This document shows, piece after piece, positions 1-6,897 of a stretch of 15,601 bases of DNA (position 1 is the first letter of the stretch; the number at the start of each line of letters is the position of its first letter). The notes under the pieces are model-generated. The model was not told the DNA's origin and did not search any database. It was given only the letters and a program-made list of their open reading frames with translations. The stretch is from positions 1-15,601 of the forward strand of contig CAZCQG010000050.1 in assembly GCA_964500775.1 (NCBI GenBank), given 5' to 3'. This stretch comes from CAZCQG01 sp964500775 (GTDB taxonomy: Bacteria; Campylobacterota; Campylobacteria; Campylobacterales; CAZCQG01). Both the position numbers and the translations under genes were made by a program.

Positions 1-590
1 TACAGAATAAAATAGCGGAACTAGACGATGACTTTGCTTTTTTAGAACAGAGCAATCTCGGGGGCGAATTTATGAGCGACGACAAGATAGAGCGGATAAA
101 GAATATCGCGCAAAAGCTCCTTTTTATAGACGGACACGCGCATAACCTATTGACGGATGAGGAGGTGTATAACCTCTCTATTCGCCGCGGCACGCTTGCT
201 GACTGGGAACGCGAAAAGATAAACGACCACGCTACGATGACGCTCAAAATGCTAAATGCTCTCCCGTTCCCCCAAAAGCTCTCCCGTGTCCCAGAAATAG
301 CCGGAGGTCACCACGAAAAGCTCAACGGCAAAGGGTATCCGTTAGGTTTAAAAGAGGAGCAGCTCTCTTTGGAATCTAGAATCTTAGCTTTAGCGGATGT
401 CTTTGAGGCACTCACGGCGGCGGATAGACCGTATAAACCCGCCAAGAAATTAAGCGAAGCTATGAAGATAATCAGCTTTATGGTTAAAGATATGGAGCTT
501 GATCCCGATTTGGTGCAGTTTTTCTATGAGAAGAATCTCCACGTCGAATATGCGAATAAAGAGCTCAAAAAAGAGCAATTGGATATATGA
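1..590 (+). CDS. HD-GYP domain cyclic-di-GMP phosphodiesterase, C-terminal part (5' end outside window)
   Basis: The reading frame is open from the first complete codon at position 3 to the TGA at 588-590, so the start lies upstream; an in-frame ATG at 72 is internal. About 195 residues are visible. They contain the second half of an HD-GYP domain: HHEKLNGKGYP, then a helix with SRILALADVFEALT and the ADRPYK motif. HD-GYP proteins hydrolyse cyclic di-GMP to GMP or pGpG using a two- or three-metal centre. The catalytic HD pair itself, and any GAF or receiver sensor domain, would be upstream and cannot be seen. The usual Asp of HHExxDGxGYP is Asn here, a substitution I believe also occurs in other members of the family. 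The segment GGEFMSDDKIERI followed by LTDEEVYNLSIRRGTL resembles the long insert of GAF-HD-GYP proteins. The histidine kinase gene begins 27 bases downstream, so the two are probably co-transcribed. Confidence 0.9.
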   Translation, partial: QNKIAELDDDFAFLEQSNLGGEFMSDDKIERIKNIAQKLLFIDGHAHNLLTDEEVYNLSIRRGTLADWEREKINDHATMTLKMLNALPFPQKLSRVPEIAGGHHEKLNGKGYPLGLKEEQLSLESRILALADVFEALTAADRPYKPAKKLSEAMKIISFMVKDMELDPDLVQFFYEKNLHVEYANKELKKEQLDI

Positions 591-617
591 AAAAAGTATT
601 ACTTGGGATGAAATAAG

Positions 618-2474
618 GTGAAATATCTTCTTCCGATTCTTCTATTCTTTTCGCTCTACCTTCATGCCGCTCCTTTAGAATCGGGCTGGCAGTATCGATG
701 GGGCGATTCCCTTTTTGATGCGAACGGGATTCCCTTATGGAGTATCGAAGAAGATTCCGATGAATGGAAAAATATCGATTTTCCGAGTAACCCTGAAGGA
801 CGCGACGGAAATACGAACGTATGGTATCGCTATAAACTCCCCGACACGCTTCCGGCAGAACCTTCGATTTTTGTATTTAGCATAGATCTTATCACGCAGG
901 TGTATGTTTCGGGGAAGATGATTTATCATTACGGAGATTTCGACAAAGAGGGGAAGGGTAAATTTGTCGGTTGGCCGTGGCATCTTATCGATTTGCCGCA
1001 AGATGCCGCGGGAAAGACGATCTATTTTAGGGTCTATTCCGACTATCCTGATATAGGGCTCTGGGGTGAAGTTTTACTAGATTCTAAAAGTAATCATATG
1101 CAAAAAATCTACACTACCGATATGCCCCGTTTTATCGTAGGGGTAGCGGCGATTATGGGCGGAATCTTGTTTTTCCTCGTTTTTATTGCCAATCTCCAAA
1201 GCAAAGAAAACTTGTATTTGAGTTTTTTGCTTTTTACGCAAGGGATAGATTCGCTCCTAAGTGCGCAAATTACCCAGTTTTATTTCTATTATCCTCTTTT
1301 GGTGCAGTACCTCATAGTCTTTAGTTATTGCTTTTTCCCTATAGGGGTAGCGCTATTTATGAGCGCGATTTTGGAGAATCGTTACCGCAAGATTCTAACA
1401 ATAATTTGGAGCGTACACCTCGTGTATATCGCTTTTGGTATGATGTTGCCGCTTTGGGGGGTGATACAGCTATCAGATGTATACAAACCGTTTGATACGC
1501 TCTACTATTTCCTTACGATGCCCATCCTTTTATATATAGCATTTAGGACGGCGTACAAAGGCGATGCAAATGCGAAACTCCTCTTTTTCGGCTATTTTTT
1601 GATGGTGCTCGCATATTTGGATAGTACGATTATTGCGATGAACTTAGTGACGTGGGAGCGGACGTTTACCCACTTTACATTGCTCGCGTTTATCGTCACT
1701 CTCTCTATCATCGCCTACAGAAAAACGTCGGCAAAACACGTCGAATACGGGCGAATTAAACATATGCTATTTCAACAGTCAAAAAAAGCCTCAATGGGGG
1801 ATATGATCCAAGTCATCACCCATCAATGGAAACAGCCGCTTACCATTATCAATCTAGGTGCGATGAATATTCAAGGTATCTGCGAGAGTAAAAAAGTGGA
1901 TACCAAAGAGATTTCTACCATTTGTGACAAAATAATCTCTAATGTGATGTTTATGAGTGATACGGTGAGCGACTTTAGAGATTTTTTTGCCCCCAATAAA
2001 AAAGTTGACGAAGTGAGCTTGGCAAAAATTGCTAGTTCGGTGAGTGAGATTCTCAAAGGGACATTACGACAAAAAGATATTAAACTCCATCTACCGCAAG
2101 AAGACCTTAGAGTCACCACCGTCGCCAATGAGCTTAGTCAAGTATTTCTCAATCTCATAGACAATGCCAAAGATGCCCTTGTCGCAAACAGTATCGAGCA
2201 CCCCGAGATATATATCGCATGGAATAAAGAAGGGGAAAATATCAAAATCCTCATCAGCGATAACGGCGGCGGGATCGATGAACACAGTATGAAAAATCTT
2301 TTTCAGGCGTATTTTACGACTAAAGGTGAGAAGGGGACGGGTATTGGACTGTATCTTTGTAAATTGATAATAGAGGAGAGTCTCGGAGGAAAAATCCGCG
2401 CGTATAATAAAAACGGCGGAGCGGTATTTGAAATAGTACTTCCGCTACAAAAGCCGCATACCGCCATCTTGTAA
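618..2474 (+). CDS. 7TM-type membrane sensor histidine kinase
   Basis: This 618-residue sensor kinase starts at GTG 618. GGGA at 605-608 is a well-spaced ribosome binding site, and the protein begins directly with a signal peptide (MKYLLPILLFF, about residues 1-18). Residues about 20-165 form an extracytoplasmic beta-rich domain. About seven hydrophobic segments follow between residues 171 and 367, the layout of 7TMR-DISM receptors. The cytoplasmic kinase has an H-box with His402 in THQWKQPL as the likely phospho-acceptor. An N-box lies at about 504-520 (NLIDNAKDA), the G1 box at 547-552 (SDNGGG) and the G2 box at 573-578 (GTGIGL). The ligand is unknown. No response regulator is seen next to it. 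The preceding HD-GYP gene, 27 bases upstream, is a possible signalling partner. The last 30 bases overlap the end of convergent rnhB. Arginine codons are mixed (CGC, CGT, AGG), unlike the ribosomal genes. Confidence 0.93.
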   Translation: MKYLLPILLFFSLYLHAAPLESGWQYRWGDSLFDANGIPLWSIEEDSDEWKNIDFPSNPEGRDGNTNVWYRYKLPDTLPAEPSIFVFSIDLITQVYVSGKMIYHYGDFDKEGKGKFVGWPWHLIDLPQDAAGKTIYFRVYSDYPDIGLWGEVLLDSKSNHMQKIYTTDMPRFIVGVAAIMGGILFFLVFIANLQSKENLYLSFLLFTQGIDSLLSAQITQFYFYYPLLVQYLIVFSYCFFPIGVALFMSAILENRYRKILTIIWSVHLVYIAFGMMLPLWGVIQLSDVYKPFDTLYYFLTMPILLYIAFRTAYKGDANAKLLFFGYFLMVLAYLDSTIIAMNLVTWERTFTHFTLLAFIVTLSIIAYRKTSAKHVEYGRIKHMLFQQSKKASMGDMIQVITHQWKQPLTIINLGAMNIQGICESKKVDTKEISTICDKIISNVMFMSDTVSDFRDFFAPNKKVDEVSLAKIASSVSEILKGTLRQKDIKLHLPQEDLRVTTVANELSQVFLNLIDNAKDALVANSIEHPEIYIAWNKEGENIKILISDNGGGIDEHSMKNLFQAYFTTKGEKGTGIGLYLCKLIIEESLGGKIRAYNKNGGAVFEIVLPLQKPHTAIL

Positions 2475-3050
2475 TTCTTCTAGCGATTTTATCTTATAGC
2501 TTTTGCGATGGATGTCGCTTAGTCCGTGTTTTTTTATCTCTTCGATGTGGAGCGCGGTGCCGTAACCTTTGTGTTTTTTAAAGGAGTAGGCGAGGTATTG
2601 CGGGGCTAGCGATTCCATGATTCTATCTCTTGTGACTTTGGCGAGGATGCTTGCGCACGCTACCGCTTCAATTTTTGCGTCGGCTTTGATGAGTGTAGAT
2701 ATTTTTTCTACGCCGAAGCTGCAATTGCCGTCATATATATAGCGCTCGGCTTGCAAGGAGGTTACGATCTCAAGGAGCGAATTTTTGAGAGCATAGGAGA
2801 TTCCTTTTGCGTCTATCTCGGATGCTTCGGTTATCACTATGCGGTATTTTGCGTGTTTGATTATCTCTTCATAAAGCGCTTCGCGTCTCTTGGCGGTGAG
2901 TTTTTTAGAATCATCCGCTCCGATGATATGTGATTCTAGCACCACGCCCGCTACTACCAACGGTCCGGCAATCGGACCGCGTCCGGCTTCGTCTATGCCG
3001 CAGAGATTTTCACTCGCGCAAAGCCCATTCCCAAAAAGGGATTCCTTCAC
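2445..3050 (-). CDS. rnhB: Ribonuclease HII
   Basis: RNase HII cuts the RNA strand of RNA-DNA hybrids and removes single ribonucleotides from DNA. I chose the GTG at 3050-3048 as the start (201 residues) because GGAG lies six bases upstream at 3060-3057; an in-frame start at 3098 would add 16 residues that lack family character. The four expected acidic metal ligands are visible: Asp20-Glu21 in GIDEAGRG, Asp107 in YDGN and Asp124 in KADAK, matching D16, E17, D108 and D126 of the E. coli enzyme. DDSKKL and CASILAKVTRD are further signature motifs. Length is normal for a bacterial RNase HII. The gene starts inside the end of the upstream ATPase gene (41-base overlap), so it is probably translated from the same mRNA. 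It converges on the histidine kinase gene with a 30-base overlap. Confidence 0.95.
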   Translation of the reverse strand: MKESLFGNGLCASENLCGIDEAGRGPIAGPLVVAGVVLESHIIGADDSKKLTAKRREALYEEIIKHAKYRIVITEASEIDAKGISYALKNSLLEIVTSLQAERYIYDGNCSFGVEKISTLIKADAKIEAVACASILAKVTRDRIMESLAPQYLAYSFKKHKGYGTALHIEEIKKHGLSDIHRKSYKIKSLEELQDGGMRLL

Positions 3051-4083
3051 AATGTACTCCTTTATAATCAAATGCAAAACTATTCCCCAACGTGACAAAA
3101 TCGACTTCGTTCGTGTTTACGAAGTCTTTGAGGATTCCTATCATCTTCTTCTCCGCCGCCTCTTCGTTCAAAAACGGCGCGGCGATGACGCAAGTGCTCG
3201 AATCGGGGAAAAGGAAATCAATATTAGCGGTGAATTCTATTCTCTCTCCCTTCTTTTTTCGCATCTCGGTAAAGAGCATATTTGCAAACGTCGCGGTAAA
3301 ATCGCGGCTCGCCAGTAGCCCGTCGCGCAGCGCGTGGTCAAAGAGGTAAAAGCGCTTCTGCGGTCTGCTCACACCGTGTTCGTCGATAGCGAAAACGATT
3401 TTTTGCGTGAGGAGATGTTCTATATCTTTATAAAGCGAATCCTTGGAAACTTTCCCGTTTTTTTTGATGAGAGTATAGATGCGGTGTATCGAGGTGCTGC
3501 GCGACACCTGTGCTGCTATGTGTTTGAGTAGGCTTAGATTCACCCCGCGGTATCCTAGCAGCGCGAGGAGATCTTGCTCTTTTTGGATAAAGTCGAAATC
3601 GACACAATTGATGAGGTGCGGGATACTTCCCCCTTTGAAAAAAGCGCTGAAACTATTTTTAACGTCGGAGCTTTTTTTATACAGCATCAAAAACTCTTCA
3701 AAATCGGGCGGCAAGAGCTCTAGCGTCGAGAAGCCTTCTAGATTTAGGGGGAGTGTCGCACTAATAATGTATTCGTTCTCTTCGCTCAAGAAATCGAAAT
3801 TATCCAATTTTTGGGCGTTTTCTATAATGGTTATGGAGGGTTTTTTCTCATTTATGAATCTCTTAAATGCCGTAGCATCAAGAGCGTCTGCACGTTGATC
3901 CGCCATATCGATATAGAGCGGATGTTTATATCCGCCTACGAGCAAATGATTCATTATAAGCGATGTTTTGCCGCTAAAAGGGGAACCGAGAAGCATAGTC
4001 TTCTTGGATTCTATACTTTTTTTACGCGGGAAAAAGTTGCCGATACCGAGTTTGTTTTCATAAAATAATTCTATCGCTTCCAT
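3010..4083 (-). CDS. Conserved P-loop ATPase of unknown function (AAA/archaeal-type ATPase with winged helix)
   Basis: This 357-residue protein has a clear Walker A motif, GSPFSGKT, at residues 33-40. A Walker B-like strand follows, SITIIENAQKL at 83-93, where Glu88 is the likely catalytic acid, and a sensor-like strand EYIISAT lies at 104-110. The middle, about residues 180-250, looks like a winged helix (KKNGKVSKDSLYKDIEHLL). The C-terminal 100 residues resemble the small beta-rich tail of AAA_14/DUF4143-type ATPases, but without a clear E-x-K pair. I placed the start at ATG 4083 because the alternative GTG at 4191 would add 36 residues covering the ribosomal promoter. No good Shine-Dalgarno sequence precedes 4083. 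From memory, Helicobacter pylori also has an ATP-binding protein between rnhB and rpsJ. The substrate and role are unknown. It is likely co-transcribed with rnhB. Confidence 0.8.
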   Translation of the reverse strand: MEAIELFYENKLGIGNFFPRKKSIESKKTMLLGSPFSGKTSLIMNHLLVGGYKHPLYIDMADQRADALDATAFKRFINEKKPSITIIENAQKLDNFDFLSEENEYIISATLPLNLEGFSTLELLPPDFEEFLMLYKKSSDVKNSFSAFFKGGSIPHLINCVDFDFIQKEQDLLALLGYRGVNLSLLKHIAAQVSRSTSIHRIYTLIKKNGKVSKDSLYKDIEHLLTQKIVFAIDEHGVSRPQKRFYLFDHALRDGLLASRDFTATFANMLFTEMRKKKGERIEFTANIDFLFPDSSTCVIAAPFLNEEAAEKKMIGILKDFVNTNEVDFVTLGNSFAFDYKGVHCEGIPFWEWALRE

Positions 4084-4101
4084 TACGGAGGAGTATATAG
4101 T

Positions 4102-4120
4102 TTTCCTTTTAAAAAGGAAA
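4102..4120. repeat. 19-base palindrome in the divergent intergenic region
   Basis: TTTCCTTTT, a central A, then AAAAGGAAA form a perfect inverted repeat with a one-base centre at 4111. It lies just upstream of the ATPase start at 4083 and about 40 bases upstream of the -35 box of the S10 operon promoter. It could be an operator for either gene or an UP-like AT-rich element. As a hairpin it would have almost no loop and be A/T-rich, so a DNA-level role is more likely. No function can be assigned from sequence alone. Confidence 0.45.
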
Positions 4121-4159
4121 TAAAAAAATCCAAAAATCCCTATTTTTCGGTAAAACCTA

Positions 4160-4188
4160 TTGACTATCCGATGATTTTTATCTATAAT
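4160..4188 (+). promoter_or_regulatory. Sigma-70 promoter of the S10-spc ribosomal operon
   Basis: The -35 box is TTGACT at 4160-4165 and the -10 box is the perfect consensus TATAAT at 4183-4188, separated by the optimal 17 bases. Transcription should start near 4195, giving a leader of about 48 bases before rpsJ. Campylobacterota promoters often lack a clear -35, so this near-consensus pair suggests a very strong promoter, in keeping with ribosomal protein expression. Confidence 0.85.
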
Positions 4189-4204
4189 CACGCTTCCAAA
4201 AATC

Positions 4205-4232
4205 CATCAATGCCCATTGATGAGTTCTTTTT
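4205..4232 (+). promoter_or_regulatory. Leader hairpin followed by a T-tract; possible attenuator or autoregulatory site
   Basis: CATCAATG (4205-4212), CC, and CATTGATG (4215-4222) form an 8-bp inverted repeat; sterically it is a 7-bp stem with a four-base GCCC loop. TTCTTTTT follows at 4225-4232. This is the shape of a weak intrinsic terminator or attenuator, or a protein-binding hairpin. It lies wholly inside the short leader between the predicted transcription start and the rpsJ ribosome binding site (AAGGA, 4233-4237). An outer pairing of A4198-4202 with T4228-4232 would bring the structure right up to that site. The stem is A/T-rich, so termination would be inefficient. Confidence 0.45.
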
Positions 4233-4242
4233 AAGGATACTA

Positions 4243-4554
4243 ATGGAAAAGATTAGACTTAAGCTTAAGGCTTATGACCACAGAGTATTAGATAGGTCAG
4301 TTAATGCTATAGTTGAGGCTGTTAAGAGAACAGGCTCTGAGATTAGAGGACCCATCCCCGTCCCTACACGGATCAAGAGATACACGGTTTTAAAATCACC
4401 ACACGTCAACAAAGATTCACGAGAACAATTTGAAATAAGAATTCATTCACGAGTTCTTGACATCGTATCGGCTACTTCAGAAACGGTTGATTCGCTTATG
4501 AAGTTGGATTTGGCACCAGAAGTGGATGTCGAAGTAAGATCTATGGGTAAATAA
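4243..4554 (+). CDS. rpsJ: 30S ribosomal protein S10
   Basis: S10 is part of the head of the small subunit and, as NusE, also takes part in transcription antitermination with NusB. The protein is 103 residues from ATG 4243, normal for the family, and begins MEKIRLKLKAYDHR. A conserved SPHVNKDSREQFE segment in the centre and a C-terminal DVEVRSMGK-like end support the call. AAGGA at 4233-4237 is the ribosome binding site. An in-frame start at 4171 lies upstream of the predicted transcription start and inside the promoter, so it is rejected. This is the first gene of the long ribosomal operon; rplC follows after 20 bases. Confidence 0.98.
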   Translation: MEKIRLKLKAYDHRVLDRSVNAIVEAVKRTGSEIRGPIPVPTRIKRYTVLKSPHVNKDSREQFEIRIHSRVLDIVSATSETVDSLMKLDLAPEVDVEVRSMGK

Positions 4555-4574
4555 TTTAACTAAGGGTTTAGAAA

Positions 4575-5150
4575 ATGGAATTTTTAGTAGAAAAAATAGG
4601 TATGAGCAGAACGCTTGGCGTCCCTAGCGTACCCGTCACGCTTCTGAAAGTCAAAGAGGCTAAAGTGTGCGAGGTATCCGAAGGAAAAGCGCTTGTCGCG
4701 TATGCCGAAGGAAAAAATATCAACAAGACTATCGAAGGTCAGCAAAAAAAATACAATCTTTCAAAAGAGTTTAATAAATTTGCTACTATCGAGAGTGAAG
4801 CAACCGAAGCAGGTGACCTAAGTACGGGCGCACTAGCGGAAGTAAAAAAAGTAAAAGTGACGTTAAAGACTAAAGGTAGAGGTTTCACCGGTGTTATGAA
4901 ACGATGGAACTTTAGCGGTGGTCCTGCTGCGCACGGACATAGATTCCATAGAACAACCGGTTCTATCGGTAACAGAGAATGGCCGGGTCGTGTACAAAGA
5001 GGGAAAAAAATGGCGGGTCAATACGGAAACGAGACCGTCACGGTACAAAATGAAGTCGTGTCATTCGATGCAGAACACAACGTTTTAGTCCTCAAAGGCT
5101 CTGTGCCGGGTTTTAACGGCGCGAGCGGCAAAATAAAGGTAATGAAATGA
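4575..5150 (+). CDS. rplC: 50S ribosomal protein L3
   Basis: L3 is one of the first proteins to bind 23S rRNA, and its long loop reaches toward the peptidyl transferase centre. The 191-residue product has the expected loop with GGPAAHGHRFHR (about 115-126), TGSIG and PGRVQRGKKMAG. Gln149 in KKMAGQYGNE matches the glutamine that PrmB methylates in E. coli L3 (Gln150). AAGGG upstream serves as the ribosome binding site. The stop codon overlaps the rplD start as ATGA, which suggests translational coupling. Residues about 70-90 are a variable, acidic stretch. Confidence 0.98.
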   Translation: MEFLVEKIGMSRTLGVPSVPVTLLKVKEAKVCEVSEGKALVAYAEGKNINKTIEGQQKKYNLSKEFNKFATIESEATEAGDLSTGALAEVKKVKVTLKTKGRGFTGVMKRWNFSGGPAAHGHRFHRTTGSIGNREWPGRVQRGKKMAGQYGNETVTVQNEVVSFDAEHNVLVLKGSVPGFNGASGKIKVMK

Positions 5151-5761
5151 GTAAAGCAGTAGTACTAGACAAAGAATACAACAAAGCAAGCGAAGTTGCT
5201 CTTCCTGAAGGCTTCAGCGACATCAACCCGCACAACCTATATCTTTATGTAAAGTCGTATCAAGCAGCTCTAAGAGCAAACGGTGCGAGTGCAAAGACTA
5301 GAGGCGAAGTAAGCGGTGGCGGTAAAAAGCCGTGGAGCCAAAAAGGGGGCGGTAGAGCTAGAGCGGGAAGCATCACTTCACCCGTATTCGTAGGCGGCGG
5401 TAAAGCGCACGGTCCAAGCAACAACAGAAATTATGACCTTAAAGTCAACAAAAAACAAAAGAGACTTGCATTCAAAGCAGCTCTAGCAGAAAAGGCTGCG
5501 AATGGCAAACTCTTCTTGGTTGATTCCATTAGAGTAGAGAGCGGCAAAACAAAAGAAGCGAACGCACTCTTTGCAAAACTTTCACAAAGAAGTGCACTTT
5601 TTGTTACAGAGAGCTTTGAAGAGAAAACGTTTTTAGCATTCAGAAATCTTAAAAAATGCTACCTTGCCGAAGCAAACGAGCTTAACGGATATGTAGTATC
5701 GCTTTTTGATTGCGTCGTATGCGAAAAATCTCTTTTTGAAAAAATAGTAAACGAGGGTTAA
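5147..5761 (+). CDS. rplD: 50S ribosomal protein L4
   Basis: L4 binds 23S rRNA, and its extended loop lines the polypeptide exit tunnel. The product is 204 residues, typical of the family. The loop is visible as a Gly/Lys/Arg-rich stretch (GGGKKPWSQKGGGRARAGS, about residues 56-75), followed by FVGGGKAHGP. In E. coli L4 also represses its own operon by acting on the S10 leader. The leader here is only about 48 bases and quite different, so whether L4 regulates it is unknown. The gene overlaps rplC by four bases (ATGA), and rplW begins two bases after its stop. Confidence 0.97.
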   Translation: MSKAVVLDKEYNKASEVALPEGFSDINPHNLYLYVKSYQAALRANGASAKTRGEVSGGGKKPWSQKGGGRARAGSITSPVFVGGGKAHGPSNNRNYDLKVNKKQKRLAFKAALAEKAANGKLFLVDSIRVESGKTKEANALFAKLSQRSALFVTESFEEKTFLAFRNLKKCYLAEANELNGYVVSLFDCVVCEKSLFEKIVNEG

Positions 5762-5763
5762 TC

Positions 5764-6045
5764 ATGGCAGATATTACCGATATCAAATCTATTGTTTACA
5801 CTGAAAAATCAATAGAACTACAAGAAAGCGGCGTGATAGTCGTACAAACATCGACAAGCGTGAGCAAAAACCAACTTAAAGCGGTGTTCAAAGACTATTT
5901 CGGTTTTACTCCGCTAAAAGTCAATTCACTAAGACAACAAGGTAAAGTGAAAAGATTTAGAGGTATGGCCGGCAAAAGAGCAGATTTCAAGAAATTCTAT
6001 GTAACACTCCCTGAGGGTGCGAAAATAGAATCGCTTGCGAGCTAA
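5764..6045 (+). CDS. rplW: 50S ribosomal protein L23
   Basis: L23 sits at the exit of the peptide tunnel, where trigger factor and the signal recognition particle dock. The protein is 93 residues, near the usual length. Features are YTEKSIELQE near the N terminus, the FGFTPLKVNSLRQQGKVKRF segment and the basic loop after it (GMAGKRADFKKFYVTL). It lies two bases after rplD and 15 bases before rplB. Its position in the operon matches the standard S10 order. Confidence 0.97.
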   Translation: MADITDIKSIVYTEKSIELQESGVIVVQTSTSVSKNQLKAVFKDYFGFTPLKVNSLRQQGKVKRFRGMAGKRADFKKFYVTLPEGAKIESLAS

Positions 6046-6060
6046 GGTTAAGGAGAAGTT

Positions 6061-6894
6061 ATGGGAATAAAAACATATAAACCGTATACGCCTAGCAGAA
6101 GATTTATGTCTAATGTGGACAGCGGAGACATTACGCAAAAAGCAGGCGTAAGAAAACTTCTAGTGAAACTTTCCGTTCATGCGGGAAGAAACAGCTACGG
6201 AAGAATCACAAGCAGACATAAAGAGGGCGGTGCGAAAAAACTCTATAGAATCATAGATTTTAAAAGAAATAAATACGGCGTAGTAGGAACGGTAGCGGGA
6301 ATCGAATACGATCCGTACAGAAACTGCCGTATAGCACTTATCAATTATGTAGACGGCGATAAAAGATATATCATCCAACCTTCGGGTCTTAGCGTGGGCG
6401 ATAGCGTAGCGGCGGCAGAGAGCGGTTTGGATATTAAACCGGGAAATGCGATGAAGCTTAAAAACATCCCTATCGGTACCGTGATTCACAATATCGAGAT
6501 GCACCCGGGTAACGGCGCAAAACTTGCAAGAAGCGCAGGCGCGGCGGTACAGCTTATGGGCAGAGAAGACAAATACGTCATTCTTAAAATGCCTAGCGGC
6601 GAGATGAGAAAAATCCTCGGTGAGTGTATGGCAACTATAGGAAACGTAGGAAACGAAGAGTTTGCAAACATCAATATCGGTAAAGCAGGTAGAAACAGAC
6701 ACCTAGGCGTGCGACCGCAAACAAGGGGTGCAGCGATGAACCCGGTAGATCACCCGCACGGCGGTGGTGAAGGTAAGACCGGTTCTTCGGGACATCCTGT
6801 TTCACCTTGGGGTATACCTGCAAAAGGTTTCAAAACGAGAAAGAAAAAAGCGAGCGATAAGCTCATTATCTCAAGAAAGAATAAAAAGAGGTAA
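6061..6894 (+). CDS. rplB: 50S ribosomal protein L2
   Basis: L2 is a large primary 23S rRNA-binding protein needed for subunit association and for shaping the peptidyl transferase centre. The 277-residue product has normal length. The strongly conserved DHPHGGGEG lies at residues 230-238, near the active-site region, and is followed by HPVSPWGIPAKG and a basic tail ending RKNKKR. AAGGAG just upstream of 6061 is a strong ribosome binding site. Arginine is almost always AGA. rpsS begins three bases after the stop. Confidence 0.98.
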   Translation: MGIKTYKPYTPSRRFMSNVDSGDITQKAGVRKLLVKLSVHAGRNSYGRITSRHKEGGAKKLYRIIDFKRNKYGVVGTVAGIEYDPYRNCRIALINYVDGDKRYIIQPSGLSVGDSVAAAESGLDIKPGNAMKLKNIPIGTVIHNIEMHPGNGAKLARSAGAAVQLMGREDKYVILKMPSGEMRKILGECMATIGNVGNEEFANINIGKAGRNRHLGVRPQTRGAAMNPVDHPHGGGEGKTGSSGHPVSPWGIPAKGFKTRKKKASDKLIISRKNKKR

Positions 6895-6897
6895 GGT

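Noticed and set aside
2890..3898. Several plus-strand frames opposite rnhB and the ATPase gene
   Set aside because: They are shadows of the minus-strand genes, which carry clear RNase HII and P-loop motifs; none shows its own family features.
4084..4191. 36-residue extension of the ATPase to a GTG at 4191
   Set aside because: The added stretch overlaps the S10 operon promoter and looks like noncoding A/T-rich sequence. I kept the ATG at 4083, though a GGAA-like site before 4191 means it is not fully excluded.
4171..4242. N-terminal extension of rpsJ to an ATG at 4171
   Set aside because: It lies inside the predicted promoter spacer and upstream of the expected transcription start; S10 proteins start at the MEKIRLKLKAY position, which has its own AAGGA site.
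6160..6702. A 180-residue open frame on the minus strand inside rplB
   Set aside because: It lies fully antisense to a highly conserved ribosomal protein gene, shows no recognisable motifs, has a cysteine- and serine-rich shadow composition, and has no convincing start context.
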